Assembly (NCBI GenBank): GCA_003254885.1
Contig: QANT01008853.1
Location: 62,001-126,000, forward strand
Length of the DNA: 64,000 nucleotides
Source: Purshia tridentata
Taxonomy: Eukaryota; Streptophyta; Magnoliopsida; Rosales; Rosaceae
Direction: 5' to 3'
Shown here: positions 10,894-22,882 of the stretch, one piece after another
Layout: every line of letters begins with the position of its first letter
Position numbering within the stretch: position 1 is the stretch's first letter
Notes under the pieces: generated by a model
Seen by the model: the letters and a program-made list of their open reading frames with translations, nothing else
Databases searched by the model: none
Told to the model about the DNA's origin: nothing
Made by a program: the position numbers and the translations under genes

Positions 10894-12589
10894 AAATTAT
10901 AAAAAAAGATATAGAAGAGATTCCAAATAGGCCTGCCTCTATCATGCTGAGGGTATGCCATTGTTGATAAGACTGAGTCATTGGCATTAGCTGAAACATA
11001 AAAAAGTTAATAATAAAAAGAAGTCTGAGTCATCGCTATGAAGGTGTGGTTGGATCTTATAGCTGAGTCAAGACATGAATTGCAAGTCTTCTTGTTGTTT
11101 TTTTTCTTTGGATGTACATCATGTATTTAACTAGGCTTAGTGCCTTAATTTGTGGCTCACTATGTTCTCGACTTTGACTGATTCTAAAGTATTTTATACT
11201 CATGCATATTATGCATATATATTTGGACATTTGTCTCTTGTCTGCAATGGCTCAACCCCCTAATATGTTTTTGCTTCAGTCAACCCTTTGCGTGCCAATA
11301 GGGTTCTACAACTTTTCTAGTGTGTGTTTTCGAAAATGAGGAAAGTGAGGTTTGTTTTCGGAAGTCATCCATGTGTGTTGATATATGTGAAATTCATATG
11401 TATTACGATAAGAGTTGATAACAATTAACGTTATTAAATGATGTATCAGAGTATGTTACTATCTTGTTGAAAAATATTGTTGAAAGATATTATTGTATCA
11501 TTAGGTGACCAAAGTAAGCAAATTTGAAGCATTCAAAGCTAAAACTAATGTATCTTGTTTTAAACAAAGATTTTTTGCAAGTTTCTTCTGCAAATTGACA
11601 GGAATCTAAAGCATGTATATCATATCTTATTCTGTGGCGAAGTGTTGTATTGGTTGGTGGGTCACAATCATGCAGGTGAGTTCAATTTGTATATTATGGA
11701 AGTTCAGTTAATACAATTATTCTAATGAAAATAAGGGTAGTGGTTAAGAGTTGACATAATCCAACTTGAGAAGATAATCAAGGGTCAACAAATAACTCCT
11801 CCAATCACTGCTATAGCTCAGGAGACCAACCATTAAGGTTCTAAGTTTTAAAAAATTTCGCCAGTCAGCATTGGCTCTAATAAATTATCTAATCCTTCTA
11901 CGAACAATCTAGAGGGGGTGGGAAAATATGCTTGGTGGGTGGTTATAGTGTCACTATATATATAATCATAGAGTGCTTATATTCTTACCCACTTATTTTA
12001 TCTTCTCATCCACCTTAGTTTTACAATCTTATTAAATTTAAAAAAAATATATAAAAACACTTTTCACATCCTTTATTATTCTTATAATACCATTTGATAT
12101 ACCCTTTAAGATAATTTTTTGCAAGAGGATCTTTTAGTGGAGCACACAAAAATGAATGGTTCGAATCGTTAGAAACACAATTGAGATGTGAGATTCTACA
12201 TAGAATTACACTTGAAGAATTGAATAGTTGGTTATTATGAAACCTTCAAAATTGGAAGAGCCCCGATAAATCAATAGAAAACTATTGAAAACACTACATG
12301 AGAACTTTCAATTACGCTACTAATCAATGAATTATGTTTTTGGTAAAGAAGAACTAAAGTGAAAGACTTTTAAGAAGCAAAATTGCCAATTTTCATGTAC
12401 GTGGAAAACCAAATTATTTCCACTTTACAAACTACATAGGATCAAATAGGGACACATGTGATTTATAGTTCAAACGGATAAAAGAACAATATTATAAGAG
12501 TCACTACGTACTTAGAAAATGATGCAGGTCAGTATAAGGAAACCTTTATGATTTTTCCAAAAAAAATAAAAAAGGGTGCATATCATCAG
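10894..12589. other. Non-coding spacer
   Basis: AT-rich DNA between the first and second UGT loci. I see no intact gene, RNA gene or well-bounded transposon. Confidence 0.5.
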
Positions 12590-12915
12590 TCACTTTATCA
12601 CATCATACAGAGGGTTGGATTGAATTGTGGGTATCCCAATCGTGTGGAGGAGGACTTAGCCCCAGATGGGCACCTTTTGGAGGAGGCTAAGCCACTTTGA
12701 GATGAGTTTAATGAGGCTAGCTGTGCAGCCTGCGCGTATATTTCTTGAGTTGCAAACGGGTTTACTCACTTCCTTGCTTGTTATGCTCTACAATGTGAGA
12801 ATTCTGTTTGTTGGGAGAGTGATTTTCCTGAATGGCTAATAACACAGCTGCAAGTTGATTGTAATCATGCTTTAGTTTCTATTCAATAAAGTTATTGAAT
12901 CCAAAAAAGAAGGTA
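12590..12915 (+). mobile_element. LINE 3' fragment with RNase H-like tail
   Basis: The plus-strand frame around 12740-12890 reads VANGFTHFLACYALQCEN and continues to FPEWLITQLQVDCNHAL, the look of the RNase H tail of plant L1-type ORF2 proteins. A stop follows, then AATAAAG and a short A-rich end near 12905. Only the 3' end survives and the reading frame upstream is broken. Confidence 0.55.
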
Positions 12916-13029
12916 GAAGAACATGCTATTATAGCTACACAGATGGTTCAAATTTCGATCCTCACCCTAAATTAAAATGATTCATTTCTTAGCATTTAAC
13001 ATTGCTACTTGTTTTTTTATGATCTTATA

Positions 13030-14512
13030 TCTTCAATTAGTAGTGTAATGTTAAGGTAAGAAGACCCTCCCTATTCTGTAGCCTTCTTGGCCATGATTGC
13101 AAGCTTTCTTGCTCTTTCTCTTCTCTCTTCTCCTTCTTTATTTCCTTACTTGACCATCACTTTGTCTCTGGCCTCCATAAATTCACTCCTCAAAGATTTC
13201 CTTAAATTCACTCTTCTCCTTCTTTATTTCCTTACTTCACCAACCCCAAAGATTTCTCTTGTCCCCCCAATGGAATATAAACCTCAGCCCCCACTCTCTC
13301 ACCAATCCTCAACACTTGCACTATCATCTTCTCATTGTAGAACTGCTCAGCAAACATAGGCCATGTTATCATTGGAACCCCAGCACAAATCCCTTCCAAT
13401 GTCGAATTCCAACCACATTGTGTTAAGAACCCTCCAACTGCAGGGTGTGAGAGAAGTAGTACTTGTGGAGACCAGCCTTGGATCAACAGTGCTCTCCCCT
13501 TTGTCCTCTCCTCAAATCCCAACAACCATTTTTCCCATTCCTCTGTTTGGTTTGTGGTAAACACCCAAACAAAAGGCTCGTTCGATGCTTCCAAGCCTAA
13601 ACCAAGCTCTACCAATTGAAGGGTTGTGAGGCGGCTAAGGCTTCCGTGACATACATAAACCACTGAGCTCTGAGGCCATGAATCAAGCCACTTGAGGCAC
13701 TGTTTTTCATCAATTGAGGCCATGCTGCCTCTCTGTGCCTTGTCCAATTCTGTCTTGTTGGATAGAGACACTGGACCAATGCTCCAAACCTTAACTCCAC
13801 TAACCTTCCTATATTTTTTCACATATTCAGATTCCAACTCCTCAAAGCTATTGACAACAACCCCATATGCCCCTTCTTCAGCTTCCTTTACCTTTTTGTG
13901 AAGAGCTCTGAAATCTTCGGAACCTGGATTCAAGTCCCCAGGTAGTTGGGATTTAGTAAGCTCAATCTCATCAGGCAAACCAGGCACCACAAAGGACTCT
14001 GATCCAGTCACAATCTCCAACACCTTGGATGCTTGTATGTTATGAGAACACAAGAGAGTAAAGCAACTAGTTCCATCAAACAAAAGCCTCGGGATCCTAA
14101 AATTTCGAGCAATGTCAGCCGTCCATGTCAGATGTTTATCTGCTATTATGCAGCTGGGGCTGGGTTGCAGAGTTTCAAGCAATTGCTCTACTGGTTGCTG
14201 CAGCTTGTCAAGTGCAGCAAAGAAATTCAAGAACAATTTTCACGACGGAATGGAGTCCATGCTTTCACATCCCTCTGGCAAGCCGAACTCTTGAAGTGGC
14301 AAGGTGAACTGGACAAGTTCAATAGGCAAACCCGAATCAATGGCACGATCAATGATGGGTTTGATTCCGATGGCATTGAGGGGTGTGGTGACTATTGTTA
14401 CCGCCACGCCCTTCTGTGCCAATAGCCTGGCCATGTCTGCCCTCGGTATAAGGTGGCCTGAACACATGAATGGTATAAAAAAAAAGTGGAGCTGATGGGA
14501 TTGGCAAGCCAT
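13030..14512 (-). pseudogene. UGT73C-like pseudogene (copy B)
   Basis: Full-length UGT relative starting MACQSHQLHFFFIPFM at 14512 and still recognisable to about 13030. Codon 89 or so, an Arg CGA in relatives (DILPSR in copy A), is TGA here (14240-14242), splitting the frame into N-terminal and C-terminal parts. The PSPG box is present but reads TQCGWNS, so the His that contacts the UDP phosphates in relatives is Gln. After GGQEKSLGLVK the frame stops near 13232. Beyond that a 30-base purine-rich block (plus 13123-13153) is repeated at 13210-13240, so the last 70 codons are scrambled. An upstream in-frame ATG at 14542 is less likely, because the family starts at MA(S/C)Q. Probably non-functional. 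Confidence 0.88.
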
Positions 14513-15737
14513 TGCAATTGGAGTTGAACCAGAGGGGTTCAAATCTGGATGAAGAAGAAATTTTCTGTGCGTTTTCTTTGTAATCAGAGGGGTTGGAATC
14601 TAGTGAGATGAGAGCATACATATTCATTTACTTCATGTAACTCGTATTTTCCTAGGCATGTGACCAAATTGTCTCTTTTGAGGTTTTTAAGATTGGTTTT
14701 TGGATGCATTAGGAGTGCTGCCTATAGTTGCCAAAATCCAAAAGATTCTGTCATGAAACAAATTGCAGAATATGTAGATCAGTAGATGCTTATCCATAAT
14801 CCAGTGCATGTGGAGAGGCAGACAAAAAAATTCAGAGGCAGGCCTCTCCCTGCAAAACAAATAAAAAATTGGAGAATGAAGACTAAAGGATTCAAACTTA
14901 AAACCTACAGGCTGCAACCAAAATTTTAATACTTTTTTAGACAAAAATTGAGTCCCAAAAGTCTAAGGAATGAGTCAGTAATACCTAACTAACATAGAGA
15001 AGAGAAGGTAGAATTAGGTGGCTAGCCAAAAGCTGCCTATCAATGTGAAGGGTTGGTTGTTGTAGCCCTGCATGCAACACCTCATATTTTCTAAACTGGG
15101 CATACTGAGGGCACACCGACTGAGGCTGCAATCACTATGCATCCCTAGAATTTTGAGTCTGTGCAGACTCTTTGAGCCTCATCCTAGAGTTCCTTCTGTA
15201 AACTAATGTGCAGTTTTAACCATGCATAACTTTTAGACCACTAGAAGAAAGACAAATTGAAAGGTGGTGGGTTTGTAGATGCCATGGAAACTGGGGTTGG
15301 ACAGAGACAATGTGATAGGTGAATTCTGTAATAATTTTGAAACATAATATAAACCAATTTAAGGGCTAAAGAAACAACTATTTTTCAATAATTACTGTAA
15401 AACAAACGGATGGTTTTGAATAGACATAGGCACTCTGCAACAACTAACATAGAAATGGATTTAGCCTCAAAACATCAGTTACAAAGCTGCAAATGGGTTG
15501 ATTGTAAGTCAAGCAATTGCGTGGCAGTTCACTATATACAACTCAGGCCTAGAAGCCATTTAATTTTTCTAAGATGTCATTCAGGACAGTGATGAGAGCA
15601 ACAATGGATCATATATTTATGATAGTGACGTAAACAACTGCCTTAATGAGACAACCAGAAATTTTATTTATAATGTACCTGGAAATCTCTCTCTTCTCTC
15701 TCTTTCACTCACTCACTCACTCACTCTTTCTCTCATT
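14513..15737. other. Spacer with decayed UGT promoter block
   Basis: 14604-14630 (TGAGATGAGAGCATACATAT) is a decayed version of the block upstream of the other UGTs. The rest is AT-rich and without recognised genes. 15432-15560 is a UGT 3'-flank segment that recurs at 19521-19640. Confidence 0.6.
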
Positions 15738-17207
15738 TTAATTTGTCTCTTTGCAACTTCCTTGTTGCCTGATATCTCGGATTAGCAGTGTAATGTTTAG
15801 GTGAGAAGATCCACCTTCTTCTACTGCTCTCTTTGCCATCTCTGCAAACTCTCTGGCTCTTTCTCTTCTCCCTTGGCTTTCTTCTCCATTATCCATCAAT
15901 TTGTCAATGGCCTCCTTCACATTTTCCCTTTTCACCAATACCCCAGTCTTCTCTCCCAACTTTACTGGATATTCCACCCCGACCCTCACTGCAATTTTTA
16001 GAATCTGTGAAACCAGTTTCTCATTCAGAAATTGGTCTGCGGCCAGTGGCCATGTGATCATAGGCACCCCAGCACATATCCCTTCCAATGTGGAATTCCA
16101 ACCACAATGTGTTAAGAACCCCCCAATTGCAGGATGTGATAAAATTAATGTTTGTGGAGCCCAACCCTGAATCAAAAGTCCCCTTTCTTTGGTCCTTTCC
16201 TCAAATCCACTTTCTGTAAGCCACTTTTCCAGTTCCTCTGCTTGACTACCAGCCCTTACAACCCAAATGAATGGTTTATTAGATGCCTCTAAGCCCAATG
16301 CAAGCTCTATCAGTTGTTCAGGTATGAGACCATGTAAACTTCCAAGGCAAGCATAAACTACAGAACCTGTTTCCCAAGAAGCAAGCCACTTCAAGAGGTC
16401 ATTTTCATCAATTGAGGCCTTGTTACCCCTTTGGGACTTGTCTAAGTCATCTTTGTTGCACAGCGAAGCCGGTCCAACACACCAGACTTTATCGTTTTTT
16501 GCCTTCTTATATGCTTTAGCATATGCCGGCTCCAATTCCTCAAAAGTATTCATAATTATCCCATATGACGCCGTCTCAGCTGCTAGCATATTGTCAGCAA
16601 ATTTGTTGAAGTTTTTTGTCGTAAATCCAGGCAGCTGAGCTTTGGTTACCTCAATTCGATCAGGCAAGTCAGGCACAACAAAGTACTCCAATTCGAAAGC
16701 TATGTTCTCATGAACCTTGGACATGTGCAAATTGTGCATGCACACTGGACAAAAGCAACCTGTTCCACCGAAAGATATCCTTGGAATGTGAAACATGCGC
16801 GCGAGGTTGATTGTCCATGGTAAACACACATCAGATATTATGCAATTCGGCTTGGGGGTTAGCTCTTTAAACAACTTTTTTGCTGGCTTTTGTAACAAGG
16901 CAGTTGAATTAATGAAATTGCTGAACAAGTCTGGTGAAGGTAGCATGTCAGCGTTCTCACAGCCATCAGGCAATCCTGCTTCTTCACATGGAAATTTCAG
17001 TTGGATTAGCCGGATTTGGAGCCCGGATTCTATGGCACGAGTAAGAACTCTTTGAAAGCGGGCTGCATTAAGTGGGGTGGTGACTATGGTGATGATCATG
17101 CCTCGTTGTGCCAACAGTCTAGCAATGTCTATCAATGGAATCATGTGGCCTTGGGCCATATAAGGAAACAAGACAAAGTGAAGCTGCTGGCCCTCTTGAG
17201 AAGCCAT
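15738..17207 (-). CDS. UDP-glycosyltransferase, UGT73C-like (copy C)
   Basis: Intact single-exon gene of 489 aa. Catalytic His21 (MAQGHMIP) and Asp126 (CIISDVCLPW) are present. The PSPG box is complete at residues 349-392 ([26 protein letters not shown], Gln392). The second last PSPG position is Ala-Asp-Gln (PLAADQ) where most siblings read PLFADQ. The variable acceptor-side segment after VTKAQ reads LPGFTTKNFNKFADNML. A shared promoter box lies about 100 bases upstream at 17308-17316, in a slightly altered form (CGACGTAAG). Arabidopsis UGT73C1-C6 act on cytokinins, brassinosteroids and flavonols, and Barbarea UGT73C proteins on triterpenoid sapogenins, so the substrate here is open. Confidence 0.95.
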   Translation of the reverse strand: MASQEGQQLHFVLFPYMAQGHMIPLIDIARLLAQRGMIITIVTTPLNAARFQRVLTRAIESGLQIRLIQLKFPCEEAGLPDGCENADMLPSPDLFSNFINSTALLQKPAKKLFKELTPKPNCIISDVCLPWTINLARMFHIPRISFGGTGCFCPVCMHNLHMSKVHENIAFELEYFVVPDLPDRIEVTKAQLPGFTTKNFNKFADNMLAAETASYGIIMNTFEELEPAYAKAYKKAKNDKVWCVGPASLCNKDDLDKSQRGNKASIDENDLLKWLASWETGSVVYACLGSLHGLIPEQLIELALGLEASNKPFIWVVRAGSQAEELEKWLTESGFEERTKERGLLIQGWAPQTLILSHPAIGGFLTHCGWNSTLEGICAGVPMITWPLAADQFLNEKLVSQILKIAVRVGVEYPVKLGEKTGVLVKRENVKEAIDKLMDNGEESQGRRERAREFAEMAKRAVEEGGSSHLNITLLIRDIRQQGSCKETN

Positions 17208-18192
17208 GGAAAAGTAGTGAATTATTGGATGAACAATTGTTACCTATGAAAGTGCAGACTTCTGGCTCTTGATTGATATAAGCAAACTTCAAGTTACTGG
17301 ACAATGGCGACGTAAGAGCATACAAAAGCTATATTGGTGTACATATCCAAAAAGGAAGATGAGATTTTTGTGGTTCAGATCAGTAGAAGAAAGTTCTTTA
17401 GGACAAGTAGTATTCAATATTGAAATATTTTGGTAAAGGTTTGATTAATTGCTTCACTAAAACTTTGCAGTATCTTTAGGAGTAAATGTTGTGGGGCTTA
17501 TACCTTTAATGGTACAACATGAGGAGGCGTGGTTAGTAAGTAAGTAGCTAGCAAAATTGAATCATTGATAATGGCAAATTACTCTTGTATTCTTCTCCCT
17601 ATAGGTAGATAAAGCACGCTCATAGAAATCACTGCAATTGAAAATTTGAGATTCCCATACAAAAGTGATCAAATTCTGTGCATGCAGAACTAAACAGATC
17701 ATATGTATGCCAAACTCCGAGAGCAGAACTAAAAGAGTTTTACCAAACTGACTTTAATTTCCTCCTTAAATACAACCATTGCCAGCACAGGAAGCTTCAT
17801 TGTGGAGCCATTGTACAGAACAGAGCTTAAACATTAATGTTGGGTTTTTTTTAATCAAACCAACAAAGATTTACCCCATTTCTCAAAATAACAATTTTTA
17901 TCAAACTTTTGAAGATTAGCCAGAAAGTAGGGTATGTGCCTACGCACCAAACACAACCCAATTTTAGGCTATTCTTAATAATTTTTGTAAAACTGGTATT
18001 TTTTAAAGATGGGTAAAATTTTGATAGTTTTTATTCATAAATGAAATTTTTTTGTTTTTATTTATAAATGATTAGGATTCTCTGCTTTCTTTATTTTTAT
18101 TTGTTTAAATCCGATTCCTATCAGAGACTAAATAAAAAAATATCCTATTAAAGAAATTTAAATCCAATGGTAATGTTGCTCCATCCACACTA
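17208..18192. other. UGT copy C upstream region
   Basis: Holds the promoter of copy C and, at 17785-17830, the short block GAAGCTTCATTGT shared by the upstream regions of several copies. Nothing else recognised. Confidence 0.5.
17308..17316 (-). promoter_or_regulatory. Conserved UGT promoter box, copy C
   Basis: CGACGTAAG followed by AGCATAC, about 100 bases before the copy C start codon. It is a one-base variant of the TGACGTAAG box seen at the sibling genes. A TATA-like stretch (plus 17272-17282) lies between it and the ATG. Confidence 0.5.
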
Positions 18193-18721
18193 AAAAAAGT
18201 ACTCCGAATCAGAGGTTATATTCTCAAGAACTTTGGATGTGTGCAACTTGTGCATGCACAGTAGAAAAAAGCAACCAAATCCGCAGAAAGATATCCTTGG
18301 GAATGTGAAACATGTGAGCAATGTTCAGTGTCCAGGGCAAACACATGTCAGAGATTATGATGCTTGGCTTGGGGGTCAGCTCTTTCAACAGTTTCTCTAC
18401 CGGCTGTTGCAGCAGGGGGGTTGCAGTAAAGAAATTCGATGCCAAGTATTGTGAAGGTATCATGTCAAAGTTCTCACACCCATCTGGCAGTCCTGCTTCT
18501 TAACATGGAAATTTCAGCTGTATTAGCCGGATTTGGAGTCCAAATTCTATCATGCGAGTCAGAATTGATTTAAAAGTGGCTGCATTATGTGGGGTGGTGA
18601 ATATGGTGATAATGATGCCTCTTTGTGCCAAGAGTCTCGCAATATCTTTCATTGGGATCATGTGGCCTTGGGCCATAAAAGGAAACAAGACAAAGTGAAT
18701 GTGGCCCCCTTGAGAAGCCAT
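18193..18721 (-). pseudogene. UGT73C-like N-terminal fragment
   Basis: Starts [20 protein letters not shown] at 18721 and keeps about the first 175 codons, ending at the counterpart of SELEYF near 18193. The remaining two thirds, including the PSPG box, are absent. A Glu codon (GAA in siblings, after IQLKFPC) is TAA, and a frameshift follows HMFHIP. The upstream region keeps an intact TGACGTAAG box, so it may still be transcribed. Confidence 0.88.
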
Positions 18722-19763
18722 GGAAAAGGGAGTGAATGAACAATTGTCGGCTATGAGTGATATATATGGCATCTTCGTGCTACAAGACAGTGTTGTTTTT
18801 CTGGTGACGTAAGAGCATACATATGCACTGTTTTATCCAACGAAGATAGGATTGTAATTGTATGGTCCAGAATAGAACAGAGTTCTGTGGACAGTATTTT
18901 ACGCACTTCACATGCCTGTCATTCTTTGGCAATCTCTGTCTTTCATGCAGAACTTGATCTGCAGTTATGTGCTCAATTTATGCAGTTACGTACAATAATT
19001 CCCTCCTCTAAATAAATTGAAGCAATGGAATGTTGTAGAAATGGTCTTAAATATTGCTTCACTAAGAATTTTGTAGTATCCTTATATTAATGTTTTAAAA
19101 GGGAATGTTATCTTACATGAGCGCTTATTCTTGGATGATCGAGTATTTTACGCTCACATCCATAGCAGCAGTTCGACTCTCGGAATAAAAACAAAGAGTA
19201 ATGTGTGCATCATGTAATATGGACTAACTGTTTCACATGTCATTTGTATAGCAACTGTCATTCTATGAAGTAAAGATAAATATATATATATACACTCCTT
19301 TATATTTCTGGAATAGATTTAGTATTTTTGAATTCTATTGTGCTCATTCAATTAACTTTTTTTATTCACTCACTCTCTCGATAAAGTACCTTTATTTTAA
19401 TACTCTCTCTCCCTCTCTCTCCCTCCTTAGTTTGCCTCTTTGCAACTTCCTTGTTGCATAATATCTTGGAATGGTGGTGAAGATAATGGAAAAAGGTAAG
19501 GTAATGGAATGGTTGTAAGAACTCTGCAACAAACTAACATGCAGAAATGGATTTAGCCTCACAGAATCAGTTACAAATCTGAAAATGTGTTGACTAACAC
19601 ACTAAGTATTACAGTTACAGCCATTCCTATGAATGTCTGCTTAAACAAAAATCATTCCAACTAAGGGGTGGACACAATTTGTATAGTTGCATTATCACAC
19701 ATAGAAAAAAAAAACAAAAAAAATAAAATCTGTGAGACAAAGTCTGTCTCAGTCTCTCTCCTC
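18722..19763. other. Spacer with UGT 3'-end scrap
   Basis: After the fragment's promoter comes an AT- and CT-rich stretch. 19431-19477 repeats the last codons and stop region of the UGTs (CTCTTTGCAACTTCCTTGTTGC). 19521-19640 repeats the 3' flank of copy C. These mark the edge of a tandem duplication. Confidence 0.6.
18805..18813 (-). promoter_or_regulatory. Conserved UGT promoter box, upstream of N-terminal fragment
   Basis: TGACGTAAG followed by AGCATACATATGCA, about 84 bases before the fragment's start codon. The core matches TGA-type bZIP (as-1-like) sites. Confidence 0.5.
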
Positions 19764-21236
19764 TTACTTAGTCTCTCTGCAGCTTCTTTGTTGCATGATA
19801 TCTTGGATGAATAGTGTAATGTTCTGGTGAGAAGATCCCCCTTCTCCTACTGCTCTCTTTGCCATCTCAGCAAACTCTTTGGCTCTTTCTCTTCTCACTT
19901 GGCTTGCTTCTCCAATATCCATCAAATTGTCTATGGCCTCCTTCACATTTTCCCTTTTCACCAATACCCCAACCTTCTCTTCCTCTCCCCAATTTACTGG
20001 ATATTCCACCCCAACTCTCACTGCAATTTTCAGAATCTGTGCAACTAGTTTCTCATTCAGGAATTGGTCTGCAAACAGTGGCCATGTGATCATAGGCACC
20101 CCAGCACATATCCCTTCCAATGCGGAATTCCATCCACAATGTGTTAAAAACCCTCCAATTGCAGGGTGTGATAATATCAGTGTTTGCGGAGCCCAACCCC
20201 GAATCAAAAGGCTCCTTCGTTTGGTCCTTTCCTCAAATCCATTCTCTGTAATCCACTTTCCCAACTCCTCCCCTTGACTACTGGCCCTTACAACCCAGAT
20301 GAATGGTTTATTGGATGCCTCTAAACCCAATCCAAGCTCTTTCAGCTGTTCAGGTATGAGATTACATATACTTCCAAAGCATGCATAAACTACAGAACCT
20401 GGTTCCCAAGAATCAAGCCACTTCAAGAGGTGATATTCATCAATTGAGGTCTTGTTACCCCTTTGTACCTTGTCCAAGTCATCTTTGTTACACAGTGAAA
20501 CTGGGCCAACACACCAGACTTTACCGTTCTTTGTCTTCTTGTATTCTTTAGCATATGCTGGCTCCAATTCTTCGAAAGTATTCTTAATTATCCCATATGA
20601 TGCCGTCTCAGCTGCTTGCATTTGGTGAGTAAAATCTGTCATGGTTCTTATGAGCATTACTGTCATTTGAGCTTTGGTCATCTCAATTCGATCAGGCAAG
20701 TCAGGGACAACAAAGTACTCCATTTCGGAGGTTATATTGTCAAGAATGTTGGATGCTTGCAAATTGTGCATGCACAATAAACAAAAGCAACTTGTTCCAC
20801 AGAAAGATATCCTTGGAATGTGAAACATGTGAGCAATGTTGATTGTCCACGGCAAACACATGTCAGAGATTATGCAGCTTGGCTTGGGGGTCAGCTCTTC
20901 AAACAGTTTCTCTACCGGCTGTTGCAGCAGGGAGGTTGCAGTGAAGAAATTCAGAGCCAAGTCTGGTGAAGGTATCATGTCAAGATTCTCACACCCATCA
21001 GGTAATCCTGCTTCTTCACATGGATATTTCAGTTGGATTAGCCGGAGTTGGAACCCGGATTCTATGGCACGAGTAAGAACTGATTTAAAACGGGCTGCAT
21101 TATGTGGGGTGGTGACTATGGTAATAATGATGCCTCGTTGTGCCAACAGTCTAGCAATGTCTATCATTGGGGTCATGTGGCCTTGGGCCATAAAAGGAAA
21201 CAAGACAAAGTGAAGCTGGCTCTCTTGAGAAGCCAT
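19764..21236 (-). CDS. UDP-glycosyltransferase, UGT73C-like (copy E)
   Basis: Intact single-exon gene of 490 aa. Catalytic His20 and Asp125 ([10 protein letters not shown]) are present. The PSPG box is complete at residues 348-391 with [10 protein letters not shown] and terminal DQ. Its variable segment after MTKAQ is [17 protein letters not shown], unlike every sibling, while both flanks are conserved. It reads [11 protein letters not shown] where siblings have [11 protein letters not shown], and MTPMIDIA where they have MIPM. An exact TGACGTAAG box lies at 21348-21356. A solo LTR is inserted about 260 bases upstream of the start. Predicted to glycosylate a small lipophilic acceptor with UDP-glucose. 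Confidence 0.95.
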   Translation of the reverse strand: MASQESQLHFVLFPFMAQGHMTPMIDIARLLAQRGIIITIVTTPHNAARFKSVLTRAIESGFQLRLIQLKYPCEEAGLPDGCENLDMIPSPDLALNFFTATSLLQQPVEKLFEELTPKPSCIISDMCLPWTINIAHMFHIPRISFCGTSCFCLLCMHNLQASNILDNITSEMEYFVVPDLPDRIEMTKAQMTVMLIRTMTDFTHQMQAAETASYGIIKNTFEELEPAYAKEYKKTKNGKVWCVGPVSLCNKDDLDKVQRGNKTSIDEYHLLKWLDSWEPGSVVYACFGSICNLIPEQLKELGLGLEASNKPFIWVVRASSQGEELGKWITENGFEERTKRRSLLIRGWAPQTLILSHPAIGGFLTHCGWNSALEGICAGVPMITWPLFADQFLNEKLVAQILKIAVRVGVEYPVNWGEEEKVGVLVKRENVKEAIDNLMDIGEASQVRRERAKEFAEMAKRAVGEGGSSHQNITLFIQDIMQQRSCRETK

Positions 21237-21347
21237 GGAAAAGAGAATGAATGAAACAATTATTTGCTATGAAGCTTCAGGCTTCTCTTGTGCTTGAGTG
21301 TTACATATAGCAAAACTTCATGCTACAAGACAATGATGCCTTTCTGG

Positions 21348-21356
21348 TGACGTAAG
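21348..21356 (-). promoter_or_regulatory. Conserved UGT promoter box, copy E
   Basis: TGACGTAAG in the context CTGGTGACGTAAGAGCATAC, 112 bases before the start codon and upstream of a TATA-like stretch (plus 21303-21310). Confidence 0.55.
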
Positions 21357-21496
21357 AGCATACATATGCATATATTTTTTTGGTTCAGAGTAAAAACAGA
21401 GTCTGTGGACTCTATATACTTACTTGACATACCTCTCATTCTGTTTGTCTCTTTCTTTTTCATGGAGAACTCTGCAGCCACTTCAGTCTCTTATAT

Positions 21497-21901
21497 TGTT
21501 GGGTACACGTAATGTGGAGGCTTCTTTCTTAATGAATTTTTGTGGCCTTCCTTGTGCTACGTCATTAGTTGGAGAAGCTTCCTTGGAAGCTAGTTTTCTG
21601 TAGCTCCTTGAAGAAGCTTGTAGTATTATGTTTCTCTAGTCCCTTTTGAGAGTAAAAAGTGCAGTTTCAGAAAAACAGAGAAATATGAGAGCCTTCCTTG
21701 GTGTGAAAAAGCAAGGGCTTGAGATTGAGAGTGAGAGAAGTCTTGTAATCTTGTACTTTTCTACTTCAATATAGTGAAACCTCTTCAACCGGTGGAGGTA
21801 GACATTTAAGGTGAACCATGTTAAAGAATGTGTCTTGTGTGATTTATTGTACTTGTTTTGCTCTTTATTCGATCTCTATTTTATCTTTGTGCTAGAAGAC
21901 A
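21497..21901. mobile_element. Probable solo LTR (fossil)
   Basis: A block beginning TGTTGGGTACACG and ending GAAGACA interrupts the UGT upstream sequence, which resumes (GGAATGCTGTAGAAA) as at 27670 and 19026. ATAT flanks both ends. The internal text (CTTCAACCGGTGGAGG) has the look of a copia LTR. No internal domain remains. Confidence 0.55.
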
Positions 21902-22077
21902 ATATGGGCAAGTAATATTGGAATGCTGTAGAAAGGTTCTGATTGCTTCACTAAGATTGTTGTAGTTTTTTTATATTGACGTTTACAGAGAAATGCTGTC
22001 TTACATTGGACTCCATCTTTGTAATTATGTTTAAGAACTCCATCAAAAAAACAGCAATACTTCCATCTTTATTGTCT

Positions 22078-22195
22078 TTTTTACAGAGGAAGCTGCGGCT
22101 GCCTGCTGCGCAGGACCTTGATCTTAGCCTGCACAGGAAGCTTCATTGTAGAATTATAATACAACACCATAACAAACCCAGATACACATGACCAT
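22078..22195 (-). other. Conserved upstream block with short ORF (copy E)
   Basis: A minus-strand ATG at 22146 opens MKLPVQAKIKVLRSRQPQLPL and a stop. Related blocks stand upstream of copies C and H and of the 27269 remnant. Whether it is a tiny gene, an old exon or only duplicated flank is unclear. Confidence 0.4.
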
Positions 22196-22211
22196 GCTCA
22201 CAAGTGCTTTA

Positions 22212-22882
22212 TGTTGGGATTGGTCCAGCCCATGAGGTTTAATTGAAGATCTAGAATCTTCTACTTGTTTCTAGTTAGTGCAAGAGGTTTAATTGAAGAT
22301 CTAGAATCTTCTACTTCTTTCTAGTTAGTGCAAGTTGGCTAAAGTTCAAGAAGTTTGTAGAGAATTCTACAAGGCTTGGGTGGTGGACTTTTCTCCAAGT
22401 TGCTAGAAGGATCCATCCATGGCTATAAAAGGAGGATGAGGCTTGGCACTTAAGATTAAGCTATCAAGGCCTTCTCAAGGTCTTCAACTCAAGGTGTGAG
22501 AGTTCACTAAGGGAGTTGTGTGTGAGAGGGAAGGCAACTTAAGCAAGTTGTCTTCTCAAGGTCTTCAACTCAAGGTGTGAGAGTTCACTAAGGGAGTTGT
22601 GTGTGAGAGGGTAAGGCTTGGGTAGAGTGATCTTCTAGTTGTGAGAGGGTGTACAAGGGGTGTATCCTATTGGGTACAAGGGCTCGGGTTTGGGATTAAA
22701 CTCTTGAGTGTAATTCTTGTACAAGGTTATTTCTCTCATAGTGAAGGAAACTCTTCGTGGACGTAAGCAGGATTTTGCCGAACCACGTTAAATTCTTGGT
22801 GCTCTCTTGTTTTCTTTTATTGGCTTGTGTATTTTATTCTTCCATCACATATTTGTCGTGGCGAGGGGATTTATTCCCAACA
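22212..22882. mobile_element. Solo LTR of a copia-like element (fossil)
   Basis: Begins TGTTGGGA and ends TCCCAACA, an 8-base terminal inverted repeat, and is flanked by CTTTA on both sides (22207-22211 and 22883-22887). It contains a TATAAAA promoter element near 22425 and two internal tandem duplications with periods of about 50 (from 22234) and 81 bases (from 22471). No internal domain is left. The perfect target duplication suggests a fairly young insertion. Confidence 0.85.
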
